This document shows positions 23,960 through 37,130 of a stretch of 64,000 bases of DNA, piece by piece. This DNA is from Terebella lapidaria. Lineage: Eukaryota; Annelida; Polychaeta; Terebellida; Terebellidae. Both the position numbers and the translations under genes were made by a program. The stretch is from NCBI GenBank assembly GCA_949152475.1, contig OX424566.1, positions 25,644,423 to 25,708,422 of the forward strand, given 5' to 3'. How positions within the stretch are numbered: position 1 is the first letter of the stretch; each line of letters starts with the position of its first letter. The notes beneath the pieces are model-generated. The model had not been told where the DNA came from. It saw only the letters and a list, made by a program, of their open reading frames with translations, and ran no database searches.

Positions 23960-26900
23960 AATACTAGTACGTGTATGTTTGCATTATGAACATATAGGTC
24001 AAATCTCTTAAAGATCTCAAAACTAACCTCAGATACCCTTGAGTGGTAAATCCGAATGACTGAAAATTCGAACTGGAAATTCTTAGGTACTGCATTTTGT
24101 CTCTGTTGGTGTGATCAGTCAGTGTGATAGCCCGTTGGTATGCATGGGCACCGTATTTCCATGCAGCTTGCCAATCCAATGCTCGATTTTCAAAACATAA
24201 CATTGCAGTTTCGTTATAGCCACCAGACGAGCATGCTGTCAGCATTCCCGTACTCGGTGTTATCGTCATGGTAACACATATTGCACTGCCACAGATATTC
24301 ATGCAGTATGATCTCTATCATATGTTCAAAAATCGTAGACACACTACTGCTACATCCAAACGGCATGACTCTCAAATGGAGTACAGCTCCCTTCAGTTCG
24401 CAATCCACTTCAACTTGTCAAAACCCTGCAGTGAGATCGAGGGCTAAAATGGGATCCCAGGAGGAAGTCGTGCATATCCTGAATGTTGGGCATGTGATTA
24501 GGGAGTCGGGTAGTGGGTACGAATCTTGTGATGTCATTTTAGGAGTTAATAGTCGATGCAGAAGTGTACCTGCTTGTTCGTTTTGGAATAATTGCGACCT
24601 CAAAGGGGAAGTGGATGTCTTGATGGCACCTGGTTGAGTTACTCATACATAGCGTGTTGTTATGACTTGGGGGATTTGGTGTTGTTGCTGTTTTATGGGC
24701 GCCTCTGATCTGGTGTCGATCCGAAGTTGAAAAACTGTAATGTGGCGAAGAGGTTCATCTGGTGACCCGAAGCTGTCTTGTTATCGATTATCGACTGCCT
24801 AGATTACAGCTGTCGATCATTGATCTCTCACGTTGGTTGGCTCCATGTCGGGTGCTTAATTGGTCAGCAATTCGACAATGCCTCCGACAATGCTATGTTC
24901 ATGTCAGGGCGGCCACTGTTTGGAAACGGACTCTCGAGTGCACTTTCTTGTGAGGTCACTGAGAGTTTAGCACACAACCAGGTCAGTCGCAATGGGAAAT
25001 CCGCGAGTGGTTCCATAATAATTGGGGTGATGACGTCGTGGGTACCACTAGTACGGAGTTCGCACTGTTGCACTAACAGGTGCCGACAGTTGGGCGGCAC
25101 TGTCCCACTGTTTCCTACCGATCTTGATTGGTCGCTGCCAACAGGCATGGGTCGCGTGGCTGAGAAGCTCCTCTGTAGGTGTATTTCTCTCACAGTCACA
25201 TGCCATGCCGTTGAATTTGGACATGACTGTGGGATGTGCATTTCTCCCACAGTCAGATGCCATGCCGTCGACTTTGGACATCTTGCTATCGTCAGTGGCG
25301 TTATCACGTCGGTGTCACACCCGGGCCTGACCCGGGGCGATGGTTGGTGGCAAAAATGTCTTGTTGGTTGGTTCGAATGTCTGACGGTGTCCTGTGTCAA
25401 CCCTGTCTTGCGTGGGTTCAATGCAAGACAGGGTTGCACATTGGTGTGAAGTTTATCTAGTTCCCGTCAATGCTATCCACGAACAGCTCCACGGCGTCTT
25501 CCTCTACCAGTATGAGTTTTGGTGGGCTCGGTTTTTTTTGCAGTGCTGTTTATATACGGTGTCAGTGCACTGTTTCCTCGGTCGCAGTCGTTAAACTGTC
25601 ATGGTGTTGCACTCATCCCATTTTTAGTCAGGAGGTCTTGCCGAGTGTTGGCCTGTGCTCTTGCAGAAGAAGCACTTCATGCGCTCATTGGGTTCAATGG
25701 CTCAGTCGCCAAATCAACCATTCATGGTTGATCGAAAGAGAGTATTTTCTCCTCGTACCGTTTGTCTGCCTCACTGTCGACGAGTGTGGCATGCTTGAAC
25801 CCACCCCACTTCTGTGAGTCCTGTGAAACTAAACTTTCAGCTAATCCATAAACATCGTCATCTTCCTTCTTCTCTGACGCAGATGCCATGCACAGCTTGT
25901 ACTCGTCACTGTTGGTTGTACCTCATTGTAGGTTGTACATGTTCGTGAGTAGTTTACGTCGCATGACAACAATCTGGTGGGTCCTTGAGATGTTTCATGG
26001 AAACAGTGAAACAGCTGTTTTAATCACATCAGTCAGTGTGTCATTCTTGATTATCTTAAATGGTTGTCAGGTGTGAGCTACGCATTCCTCAGACACTTCA
26101 TATATAATGCAAGGTTCGTCAACGCACTCGAATCATTCTCAATGAATCATTCTGCTCATTCACGTTACATGGTTTGGTAGATGTACTTCCACAGAACCAT
26201 TCCCTATGGGCAAGTGTTGTTCGAGATGGTGAGCACGTCCATACAGATTGCTTCGGAACAAAGCCATTTTCTCCTCCTCTGTCCACTATGTCACTCCTGC
26301 TTTGTTCAGACCCAGTGTGATGTATTTGACCATGTCGCCTTCATCCTTTTAACCAAATGCTTGCACCATGGTACCATCTGTATCTCGTGGCCGTTTGTCG
26401 GTGCTGTTTCCATCGACATATTACTCTGGGCAGTAATCGTTGTCGTCACAATGGTTGACCTTGCCGCCATTCCCATCATACAGATCGATACTCTGATAAA
26501 TGGGAGCCAGTGTTGTGACTGTGATGGGTGTTAAACGGGTCACTGGTAGGTCTTCTGGCTGGGGGATGTTCCTTGAAAACGTTGCTTCTGCAGTCATCGC
26601 GATAGTGTATGTGATAGATTGGTGTGCATGTAGTCGGCTCTAGCATCAGCTTTGTATAAAAGAGGATGGGTAGCTTGGCAGGCCGATGTTCGTTACATCG
26701 GGCGTTGGCATACCTACCGTGTTCTTGGTGCTCCAAAACTTGGCAGGGCCATCACGGTCACTCCTGTTGCTGGTAGAAGAAAATGTCGTGGTCATTGTCA
26801 GTGTTATGTGGATCAGTCACATCAGTGATTGTAGTTGCGGGAAGTTACTGACTGTCGTCGACCACTGTCTCGATCCCGTGGCAAGTGTCGGGGCAGTGGC

Positions 26901-27300
26901 AAGTGGCGGTCTGCATATCATCCGTCCTCATCATATGACTGATGGCTAGCTGCATCAAGGTCTCCATCACGTTCATATGAACTGACTCCTGAGTTAGCGT
27001 CGTGCTGACACCGTGGTCGCTATCCTTGGGTTGCGCCTGTTCATTGGGTCGTTGGTGGTGCCACTCTGTCCATTGTTTGTCCTCACAGCCTGGATCGCCT
27101 GTCACCTCACTAATCTTGAAAGTCACTTCACAATTTTATCCAGTTTCAATGTTTCAGTCGTGTTCACGTCTATAGCTGAAAGTTTGTATCTTGGTCATTC
27201 GGTCCCATATGTAGACAATTTTCAGCCTATGAGCCCAGGCATTTGTGAATCGAGAGAGGCGTTACTAGTATTTGACTTCAATTGAATGGTGGTCGATTCA
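23960..27300 (-). mobile_element. Ty3/Gypsy-type retrotransposon fossil
   Basis: On the minus strand, pieces of a Gypsy reverse transcriptase are readable at about 24200-24600 (a DSYPLP block, LALDLTAGF, then LRVMPFG and the catalytic-site region). Upstream are protease- and gag-like stretches with a degenerate zinc-knuckle near 25660 and an acidic/His-rich gag-like segment at 26845-27126. The copy is heavily broken, clearly old, and its LTRs were not identified. Confidence 0.6.
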
Positions 27301-27910
27301 TGTAGCGCTGTGCGTGGATTCTCGTGTACTCTTTATGTGTCTTTGTTCACGTCTACGCGACTCACTGATTCATGACTGGTATTCCGTTTCAATGGCTGGT
27401 ATTTCGTTTCAGGAATGTTTATTCCTATGTCCACGGTTCTTTCAACAACGAGAGGTACTTTTGTATTTCAAATCTGTACAATATTTCTGAATATCCCCGA
27501 AACACGTACTTCTCATATAAAATGTCTAATACAACTGTCAAATGTCATGGTGTTGTCATGTCCAAGTAGCTGATGTGATCGTCCCAATCGTGGGTTCTGA
27601 ACATGCTGTCCTAGCCAGATCCTCGGATCATGCATACTTGCCTAGTACGAGCGCACTGCCCACGTGTCCGTCAAGTGGTTTAATCGTCCTGGGCGCACGT
27701 CACGTGAGCAACCACGGGGCGATGTCCTTCTACTTGTAGTTTTTTTTCGGAACGAGTCCTTGGGTTCAAAATATATTCAAATGTCACTGTCGACCGTCTA
27801 TACTGGTAATCGCTACATTGTACATTAAAGTTTTGGATATATACCTGTTTGCAAAGAGCGCCTAATGGATATGTTGTGTAATAATGAAATCAGTTGGTGT
27901 TGTGTCACTG
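27300..27910. other. No recognisable gene
   Basis: May contain the 5' flank or LTR remnants of the preceding Gypsy fossil, but no terminal motif was convincing. Confidence 0.3.
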
Positions 27911-28467
27911 TACTCTGATTTTTGTAACTTGTTTACACTGTTTTTCGCTGATGTTTTTGCGATGCTAAATGGTATCGCTCTATAACTTGGTATACTTTAC
28001 CTAGGAGTCGAATGGCATTTTTTTTTACCGAATTTCTATCGCGAAAATTGGAAAAGTTAGCAATCTACGTTATCTACCACAATGTTAAATTTAGCAATAT
28101 CATTAAATTTCTGGGTCCGCACACAATTTTGTGCATTTGCTCAGTTTTGTGGCGGTACAGTTTTTTTTAAATCAACATGTTTGTGCAGAATACACCCCAA
28201 TGTGACTCAAAATTACAATAATACCTCGAGTCCTGATGGATGTAAACATGACTAAATCATCGAATATGCCAGATTGTCGAGATCACGTTTTGGACTAAAA
28301 TTTAAAATTGATTGCTATCTTCTTCAATTTTTGCGATAGAAGTATGGAATGTGGTAGAAAATTGCCGTTTAACACCCAGATAAAGTATGCCAAGATGTAG
28401 AACGATAACATTTAGCATTAAAAAAATCGTCAAGTACCGGTGTAAACAAGTTGGAAAAATTGGAGTA
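27911..28467. mobile_element. Foldback MITE with arms of about 150 bp and TA target site
   Basis: The left arm starts TACTCTGATTTTTGTAACTT and the right arm ends AAGTTGGAAAAATTGGAGTA. The arms match inverse over about 150 bp, sharing AACTTGTTTACAC, a GGTATACTTTACC/GGCATACTTTATC segment, and TCTATCGCGAAAATTG. The outer TA on each side suggests a Tc1/mariner-type target. No coding capacity. Confidence 0.75.
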
Positions 28468-30027
28468 TAGTACCTTGAGGATCGTCACTGGTGTTACCGA
28501 ATCCAAAACTTCAAGCCCAAACAATCAGCCATTTCTCTTTTATAATGGGAGCTGTGCCGAGTGAACACCTGAATTACTGCAATATAGAGCTTAGATACCG
28601 GCACACCCAGATAGGAAGTCATTTATGGCATTTACAGTGATGACCTTGAACTCGACCTTTGATTACATTGAATTGTTCAAAGGGAATTTAAAACACCACC
28701 TCATTGTTCCGTGATCCTGGTGCTATACGTGATTATTAAACGTGAGTGACATATATTAACCTCATAATATTTGATTGAAAACAAAACCCCTTCTGTTTCG
28801 AACATCGATTTACTTGAGATGTTTGATGTGCAGCCATGTGTCCCAACATCTGGTACCTCATCAATTGATACATGTAAGTCTATTTATCGGTATATCACTC
28901 TCACACACTGCTATGTGTTTCAGTTATGGCGTGTACAGTATTTTAACCATTTATCAGCTTCACCCAAACCATGCATGCTGTCATTGAGTGCATAATACTA
29001 TGAGACTGTAAAGAAATCCTGTCTTCAGATTTGCCATTAATTGTTGAAACAAAGTTTTATTGGTAACTAGATGCATCTCATATAGTTACCAAATTTCCGG
29101 CCAATCTGAATTGGAAATGAAATGAGAAATTCATTGTTACATGCGGTCTGTAGTACTAGTATAACTAACACAGCAAATTATGATCGAACTTTATTCAAAC
29201 CTCGGAACTGAATCATTCAGCACATTTACTAATATTTAAATCATTGAATGTGTAACAACTGGTAAACAATAATGTCAACTTCTTAGCATTTAGGCAGATG
29301 TGAAAGTAGACATCGTCATCATGGAATTTCAGCATATGATCAAATGTACACTATCATGCTTTCAAATTCTCAGCTCCATTAGAATGATTCAAGTAATGTA
29401 CTGGACTAAAGTACGATTTCGAATAGTAACCACCATAAATTCGAATGAGAACAATACTTCTAATGTGACAACAAACATTTATCATGTTCACAGCAAAAAC
29501 AACAGTAGACGTGGGACCAATGGAATTTCGCAACACATTGATCATGTTGATTAACCTTCTTCAAGTAATATATACAGTGATAACAGAATATTCCTTGACA
29601 ATCAGCATGCAGTGTACCTCTTATCTCATCCAACCCTCGCACAGTATATCATTTTTTGATAATAAATGTAGGATTATTCAATCAAAAAATTATACCGAAA
29701 CTTGGATTACATTGTTGTTTTGATGGACTAATAATTACTCTGTCTTGATCAGCATAGGTTGAAATGAATATAAAAGGGGTGATACAGATACCGTTATTGC
29801 CTGTTTCTGAATAACCCTGTACAATTCCTGTCATCATTGGGGGGATGGTACTATTTACATATTTTTTGTGGGCATACACATACTACTTGCTTCGTATCAT
29901 AAGCTGAACCGTTTCATCTACATCACTGAAGACAAAACAATGCCGCCTTAACTATAAACAAAATACGGCCAATGTAAACAAACGGCATTTGACAGTAAAA
30001 ACGTCACGTGGTCTGAGGTTGGTGAGT
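28468..30027. other. AT-rich interval downstream of PRDM9
   Basis: No coding, RNA or transposon signature was recognised. The inverse of AATAAA (30027-30032) overlaps the PRDM9 stop and could end its transcript. Confidence 0.4.
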
Positions 30028-33000
30028 TTATTGTTTGTGAGTTCGCACGTGTTTGTTATAGTTACTGCTGTCACTGAAACATTTACCACAAGTTGTACAT
30101 TTGTACGGCTTCTCTCCTGTGTGGATTCTCATGTGTCCGTGGAGGTGTCCAAGCTGATGGAAACATTTACCACAAGTTGTACATTTGTACGGCTTCTCTC
30201 CCGTGTGGATTCTCATGTGTGTGTGGAGGGGACCAGACTGATTGAAACATTTACCACAAGTTGTACATTTGTATGGTGTCTCTCCTGTGTGGATTCTCAT
30301 GTGTTTGTGGAGGTCACCAGACTGATTGAAACATTTACCACAAGTTGTACATTTGTACGGCTTCTCTCCTGTGTGGATTATCATGTGTGTGTGGAGGTTA
30401 CCAGCAACATTGAAACATTTACCACAAGTTGTACATTTGTGCGGTTTCTCTCCCGTGTGGATTCTCATGTGTGTGTGGAGGGGACCAGACTGATTGAAAC
30501 ATTTACCACAAGTTGTACATTTGTACGGTGTCTCTCCTGTGTGGATTCTCATGTGTGTGTGGAGGGGACCAGACTGATTGAAACATTTACCACAAGTTGT
30601 ACATTTGTACGGCTTCTCTCCTGTGTGGATTATCATGTGTGTGTGGAGGTTACCAGCAACATTGAAACATTTACCACAAGTTGTACATTTGTGCGGTTTC
30701 TCTCCCGTGTGGATTCTCATGTGTGTGTGGAGGGGACCAGACTGATTGAAACATTTACCACAAGTTGTACATTTGTACGGCTTCTCTCCTGTGTGGATTA
30801 TCATGTGTGTGTGGAGGTTACCAGCAACATTGAAACATTTACCACAAGTTGTACATTTGTGCGGTTTCTCTCCCGTGTGGATTCTCATGTGTGTGTGGAG
30901 GGGACCAGACTGATTGAAACATTTACCACAAGTTGTACATTTGTACGGCTTCTCTCCTGTGTGGATTATCATGTGTGTGTGGAGGTTACCAGCAACATTG
31001 AAACATTTACCACAAGTTGTACATTTGTACGGTGTCTCTCCTGTGTGGATTCTCATGTGTGTGTGGAGGGGACCAGACTGATTGAAACATTTACCACAAG
31101 TTGTACATTTGTACGGCTTCTCTCCTGTGTGGATTATCATGTGTGTGTGGAGGTTACCAGCAACATTGAAACATTTACCACAAGTTGTACATTTGTGCGG
31201 TTTCTCTCCCGTGTGGATTCTCATGTGTGTGTGGAGGGGACCAGACTGATTGAAACATTTACCACAAGTTGTACATTTGTACGGCTTCTCTCCTGTGTGG
31301 ATTATCATGTGTGTGTGGAGGTTACCAGCAACATTGAAACATTTACCACAAGTTGTACATTTGTGCGGTTTCTCTCCCGTGTGGATTCTCATGTGCAGTC
31401 GGAGTGAACCAGCATGACTCAATTGTTTACCACAAACCGTGCACACATTTGGCAGTGTTTCGTGAATTTTTACGTGATTGGTGAAAACAGTATCACCAGT
31501 AAAGTTCTTTCCATATGTACTACATTGACGTTTTACATCAGCTTTTCCACCAGTGTTAATACCTGCCACACTAGATATAGTTCTTTTCGAACGGTGATCA
31601 CATGTAATAGATACACTGGTATGTGAATTGACAGAATTGGCTACACACTTAGTGACACTTTCTTTCATATCTGAATCTCCATAGTGTATAATATCATTCT
31701 TCCTGTTGACAACATCATGGCGCGAACAATTTACAGTTTCTTTCTTTGATGACACATCATAATTTGCATGGTCGTCTGTACAATCACCAACATTATTTTC
31801 AACAACAGGTTTAGTTTTCAAATGACGCTCCATCTCTCTGTTTTCTCTCTTCACTTTCTCAATCAGTAGGTATATTTGTAGTGGTAGCGCATCTCCGTGT
31901 TTTAACTTTCTGTGCTTGTGATACAAGATTTCATTGGTGTACATACGATTACAATCTTTACAGTGAAAATCTGAGTTCGACTTTTCCACATTCAGCTCAG
32001 CAGTTTTCTGATCTAACGTTCCATGACAAACGTCTGATATCGTACAGACTTTCTCTTTCTTCTGGAAGGGTTCTATGCCGAGGTCTGTGCCGTATTCCGC
32101 CCCGTACCACACCAGGATCTCTGTGTTGGCTGGGATGTCTCTGATGGTCCTGTAGTACACCTCGCCTCGGTACTGGAAGGCCACAAGATTCTGTTGCTCC
32201 TCGTTACAGGCGCAGTTCACGAAGCGCATCCAGTTGGCTCTGGACTCGTCATCAGCATCGACGTAGTGTGATGGTTTGCCATCTTTGTAGATCTCCCAAC
32301 AGTACCTAAATAAGAAGAGGTGAACACACTTTGACGAACGCGAAATATCTAAGTTCATAACGTGGAAAGAGTACATGCTAAAAAATTAAAAAGGGTCATT
32401 TTTTTTCTATTAGTATATCTGAGTTTTAATTCACATCAGAACCTGTCACTGTTATTCACATCTATAGATCTTTTTTATAGATATTTATTCTTACAACATA
32501 ACTACTATAACACTATTTGTAGACTTAGGTACTCACCCAGATTCATGGGCGATTTCTGGTTCCTCCACGACAACACCATCATACGGTCCAAAGCGCACAC
32601 CTTTGGGAATATCCGCTGTCGCCCAGACACCCTTGCCTGCTCCATGGATCATGGACTCGCGGATGTCGAGATCGGGAGGTACGGTGTTGTGTGCTCGCTT
32701 GGGGTCACTGCCATCCTTCGCTACAACGCGGTCCTCTACGACTATCAGAGGACCGTGGATTGGACAGTCACCGTCGTATTCCTTGTTGCAGTCGTCACAG
32801 AAGATGTAGTAGTCATCGTCGGGGACTTCAAGGTCGGCGTAGTTCCTACGGACGATATTGCGTTTTGGGTAGCGCTGACGGTTTTTCTTGCGCTTTTCTT
32901 CTTCCAAACTCATCGCTGCGAATTTCTTCAGGGTTTTCTCCGATGTTGGATCACGCATCTCCTCCTTTTCAACATCTTTCACACTCCTGACTTGTTCAAG

Positions 33001-33552
33001 ATTTTCCAAGCCTTTCTTTATTTTGGAAATATTGTTTCTAACCAGTTGCCTTTTGAACGCAATCTCATCGGGAGTGAACCCTTCGAATGTTGTTCCCATA
33101 TTCGGTAGGCTCAATGTAGATTTCATGGCTTTTAATACTTCAGGATGCAGACACAGTACAGGCTTGCTGTCAAGAACTTTTTCCACTTTTGTTGTCTGTT
33201 TCCGCGGGGCCCTTGGCTTCACAAATTTCTTATAAGGTGTCTCTTTTTGTAACTTTTCCAAATCTGGAGTCCATTCCACTTCATCTGGATGTTGAAGTTT
33301 CAACTGTTTCTTCCGTTCTTCTAATGCTTTCTCTGCCTTCGTTCTCATGAACCATGGTTTTCCAATACTGAGACCAAAGAACTGCATGGCGTGGTAGTTT
33401 TGTTTGATTTTTCTGAGCCTATTTTTCTCATATTCTACCATGTTGTCGAGCTGTTCCCTCGTGAAATATTGCTCAATATCAATCTTTTCCAGTGAATTTT
33501 CATCATACAGTCCAGGGACCTGGGAGAAGTCAATATCCGTGTCGAAATCCAT
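30028..33552 (-). CDS. PRDM9: PRDM9: KRAB-like, SSXRD, PR/SET histone methyltransferase with zinc-finger array
   Basis: Coding exons 33552-32537 and 32305-30028, joined GT-AG in phase 2, give 1,097 residues. The ATG at 33552 is 16 bases after an acceptor at 33569, so a non-coding first exon is likely; the frame is open further upstream. Order: KRAB-like motif about 25-75 ([17 protein letters not shown], then VEWTP as in mammalian PRDM9); SSXRD-like block about 227-255 ([14 protein letters not shown]); PR/SET about 294-412 ([41 protein letters not shown]); an isolated finger about 453-477; a basic linker; then 17 tandem C2H2 fingers from about 622. In vertebrates PRDM9 trimethylates H3K4 and K36 at DNA motifs bound by the fingers and places meiotic double-strand breaks. 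All expected domains are present and the frame is unbroken, so a working gene is likely. Confidence 0.95.
30031..31458 (-). repeat. PRDM9: PRDM9 zinc-finger minisatellite: 17 units of 84 bp, partly in 168-bp dimers
   Basis: Each unit encodes one 28-residue finger on a [16 protein letters not shown] frame. Sixteen units form essentially two types that alternate: A (helix NVAGNLHTH, then MIIH) and B (NQSGPLHTH, then MRIH). From the N-terminal side the order is one divergent finger, A B A B A B A B A B B A, then [19 protein letters not shown] and a final SDSSNYNKH. Units are almost identical at DNA level outside the helix codons, as expected for an array that turns over by unequal exchange or conversion. 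Confidence 0.95.
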
Positions 33553-33570
33553 CGTTGAATCTGTCGGTCT

Positions 33571-34600
33571 GAAATGAGAAATCATGACTTTTGTAATACA
33601 TTTGCATGTCAAAGAATTGCCCACATGATATTACACATAAGTTTTATGACGATGGCATACTAGTACATGTGTTTCTCGAAAAAAAATTGAACGCATATCA
33701 TGGACAACACACGTAAAGTATCAAATAATAAAATTGGGCCAAGAGCTGAGAAATTCTTCCGTAGAATTGTTCAGTGTCAAACCACAACTTTCTTTCCACC
33801 AACATAGCTGTTTACCGTTTTGACTTTCAAGGTCATTGAAGGTCAAATTCAAGGTCACATGTGAATTCGCCAAACATGTGTATGACTTCCTATTTGAATT
33901 TGCCAATATTTAAGTTCTACCTTGAAAGGTTCTATTAGTTGACTTCATGCCGCTGTCGACATGAAGGAAATATTATGGAGGAAAAACAAGACAAGAAGAA
34001 CTTTATTAATCCCTAGGGGAATTGATGCATTCACATCGTTGTGCATAGAAAACCAACAATCGGTACAGATGAGTATGATGAAAGTTTACCGGAATAGAGA
34101 CACCAGACATACATTTTTTCAGTAATATTGCTGCTTTGACATATCAAGTCCATCAAAGGTCAAACTCAAGGTGACCAAAGAAACACCCGATGTGACTGCC
34201 TACATGCCCGCTCCATTTTCAAGCATTATATCTGCTTCGGTTAATTTACATTATTCACGTTGAATGTTACCTCGGCGATTACCACTCAATGTCATCTTAG
34301 GTCAAGTTAAAGGTCACCAAAAGATGCTCCATATACAACTTCCTATCACAAACCAGAGGTCTAAGTGGAAGGGTTTTGGTCCCAGAGGCCAATGTATGCA
34401 TATCATGCCATTTTGGGCTTTCCTGCCCCATGGATTGGGTCAATACATCAATTATCAATCGGCAGGTCCTGAAATAAAACTATCAAACCTGTTTTTTTCC
34501 GAGGGGTACACTTTTTTCCCATTGAAAGTGGGCCAAATGGATGGTGACATGATTTGGAGCAAAATTTGTTTCTAACAAAGCTACCAAAAAATCGAAATGG
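33571..34600. other. PRDM9 upstream region with degenerate repeats
   Basis: The first, non-coding PRDM9 exon and promoter should lie here or beyond, but no clear promoter motif was seen. Several AAGGTCA-type half-sites occur (33828-33858, 34155-34172, 34290-34320) in what look like decayed repeat copies. Confidence 0.35.
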
Positions 34601-35830
34601 CCGCCAGAGCAAAATTTATACAAATCACATAGATACATATGTGTAAATTAAAAAAAAGGTTCTGAACAGATTTTGAAAAAGTGGCAACCAAAGTCCAAAA
34701 TTAAGCGTTTTATTTATTTTTTTTTTGAAGCAGGGGAAACAAAGTGCCGAATTTCTTTTTCAAAAGGAGATTTTTTGGGCTGAAAATGCCTCAAAACAAA
34801 TACCCAGAAGTAGCGTGATTTGAAAAAAAAAAAATCTTTTTTGCCAACCCGTGTACACGCAGACCGGTGATTCAAGGGCAAAGAAACTTATGCATGTCAC
34901 AAAGGTACATAAGGGGAATATTTGCAAAAAGAATCACAGAAATTGCTCGATAGGTTTCTGGATAATATATGTTTTATATATTAGCCATTATGTCTCCTGA
35001 TCTTGAAAGTAAGGTTACAAGTCATATTCAAGATCACTAGATTAAACAGTATATATTATTTCCTATATGTCCACGATTGATTGCTGAGCTGTAAATTAAT
35101 AAGAGATATATCAGCAATTTGGTGATGTGACCTTGAGATGGAAATCAAAGGTCAAATAAAGGTTATCAGCATATTCGGCATATATCATTTCCTGTATGTT
35201 TACAATTCAGTCTCAACTTGTAAAGTCGATAATAAACGATATATTAGGGTCAAAATACATGTAGGGTCAAAGGTCAATTTGCAGTTCATAAGAATATTCA
35301 GCATATCATTTCATACATGTCCACAATTGGACATATTAGCCATTTTGTCCTGTGACATTGAAAAATTAGGTCAAAGATCAAATTCAAGATCACGAGAATA
35401 TTCAGCATTTATCAATTCCTCTGCGTCCACAATTGATTCTTAATCTCTAATCTAAAATTTAAGTGATATATTAGGATTACTGTGTCACATTATGGAGCAT
35501 AGGAGAATTCAAAGTGTATAAAGTCCCATTTGGGCCGAGTTTGACCTAGAATGGCCCACTTCGGGCGATTCAAGGGCAACCTGATACACATCACAGGGAG
35601 TCTTAGGCTCCACAGAGGAGTGTTCAATGCAACAATAAGAAATATATAAGAAATACTGAACATTTGGGGGGAATGACCCTTAAAGTTGGGTGTTTTTCAT
35701 CGAAAACGACGTCAGTTTTTCTTTTGAAAAAAGTCAAATCAAATAACTAAAAAATACCACTCTCTTATTTTAAAATGTGTTGACTGTATACTTTAAAGAT
35801 AAAAATTAGCTGAAACAGGTTCCTGACAAT
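34600..35830 (-). mobile_element. Degenerate relatives of the AGGTTACCGG element
   Basis: On the minus strand, segments match the element at 15694-17113: the GGGCCATTCTAGG/CCCAAATGGGACTTT region (35525-35580), the tandem unit with ATCAATTGTGGAC and AAGGTCA half-sites (34975-35460), and the poly(A/T)-rich leader twice (34630-34760 and 35640-35830). At least two old, rearranged copies are likely. Confidence 0.55.
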
Positions 35831-37130
35831 ATATGTTTTATATTAGGATAATAGCCATTTTATTCTGTTTACCTTGAAAATAAGGTTACTGGTCAAATTC
35901 AAGGTCATGAGAGTATCGATTGAAAGGGTATTGCTAGATACCCCAATCTAGATACCAGTCTAAATACCCCAATCTAGATGGGGTATTGCTATAAATGATA
36001 TAAAATATACATGTATGATAATGTCGAAGACAAAATCAAAGTCCCTACAAAAGTTTTGCAATAATGATGAGCCGTCGAGAATTGTTTTCAAATTAATTAT
36101 TTAATTATTAATTATTCGCTAATTCTTTGGGGGTTACCAAAAGCTACAAATTTAATTTATATCAATTATGTAACCGAACACGGGGATGCTATGAGTATAG
36201 CAACAGACTATATATGCTATCTATTGGGAACAACTGTGAAAATTAAATCAGCCAAAAGACTTGGAAAAAGGGGTATTAAGACCAGATGCTACTAACAAAT
36301 GTCAGTAAGGGTTTTTCATCTTAGTGATAAATATGACATTCTCCAGAAAGCAAAGGAAATGAACCCGGTAGATGTAACACATTATGATTTGAAGCCAGAA
36401 AACTCGTTCCATGAGAAATGCACACACAGTTTTTAAAATCGACAATGAACATAAGTAAATATTCCAGTAATTCGGCACTGAGATGTGAACCCGGTCGTAT
36501 TCCATTGACAGTCAAAGTTTTATCAAACTGTTATATATTGGCATAGGATTGAAGGTGATATTTGTCCTAACCTGCTTGTAGAAGCAGCTCTACAGTCAGA
36601 ATGTGGACTCAAGTATATACGGGATGGGGGCACTGTAATTTTCTCCTCTTCCTTATACAAATTGCTGAAAACACAGCTGACCAGTATTTGCAGAATCGGT
36701 TTTCTAATAACCCTTTTATATTTAATATGGTACAGTAAAAGGAAACATACAAACTGAGTGACTACTTATATTTGATCGAATCACCTTCGATCTTGCTTTT
36801 CTACGCACTATATTAGTATTTGCTTTAAACTTTAGATTAATTGGGATGGCCTCAAACAGTGTTACAAGAAATTATACAGTGAATGCCCACACTGCTGCGT
36901 TAATTGCAATAATATTGTACATCATACGGTATGTTACTACATTGCTTCGCAACAAGAACCCCTCGAAAAACACTTAGTTATAAGTTGAATAATGATCTGT
37001 ATATACCTTTCAATGATATCCACCAAAAGGAACAGATTTCTCTATTATCATATCTTCATGGAAGATATCTAAAAATGCCCCACTATCGGATAGGGTCATC
37101 AGCATCATCTCTTCATGTAGAATATTTATG
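35830..37130. other. AT-rich interval, no gene recognised
   Basis: A short imperfect palindrome built on TACCCCAATCTAGAT lies at 35938-35987. Nothing else is supported. Confidence 0.35.

Noticed and set aside
24864-25439. A 191-codon minus-strand frame as a host gene
   Set aside because: It lies within the Gypsy fossil, in the order expected for gag/protease-side sequence, and has no independent gene features.
29989-31407. A 472-codon plus-strand open frame with a repeating [12 protein letters not shown] pattern
   Set aside because: It is the antisense shadow of the PRDM9 finger array. An 84-bp period is a multiple of three, so the opposite strand also stays open.
30031-31458. Regular direct repeats that could be taken for a CRISPR array
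   Set aside because: The repeats are 84 bp, contiguous and encode zinc fingers in a eukaryotic gene; there are no unique spacers.
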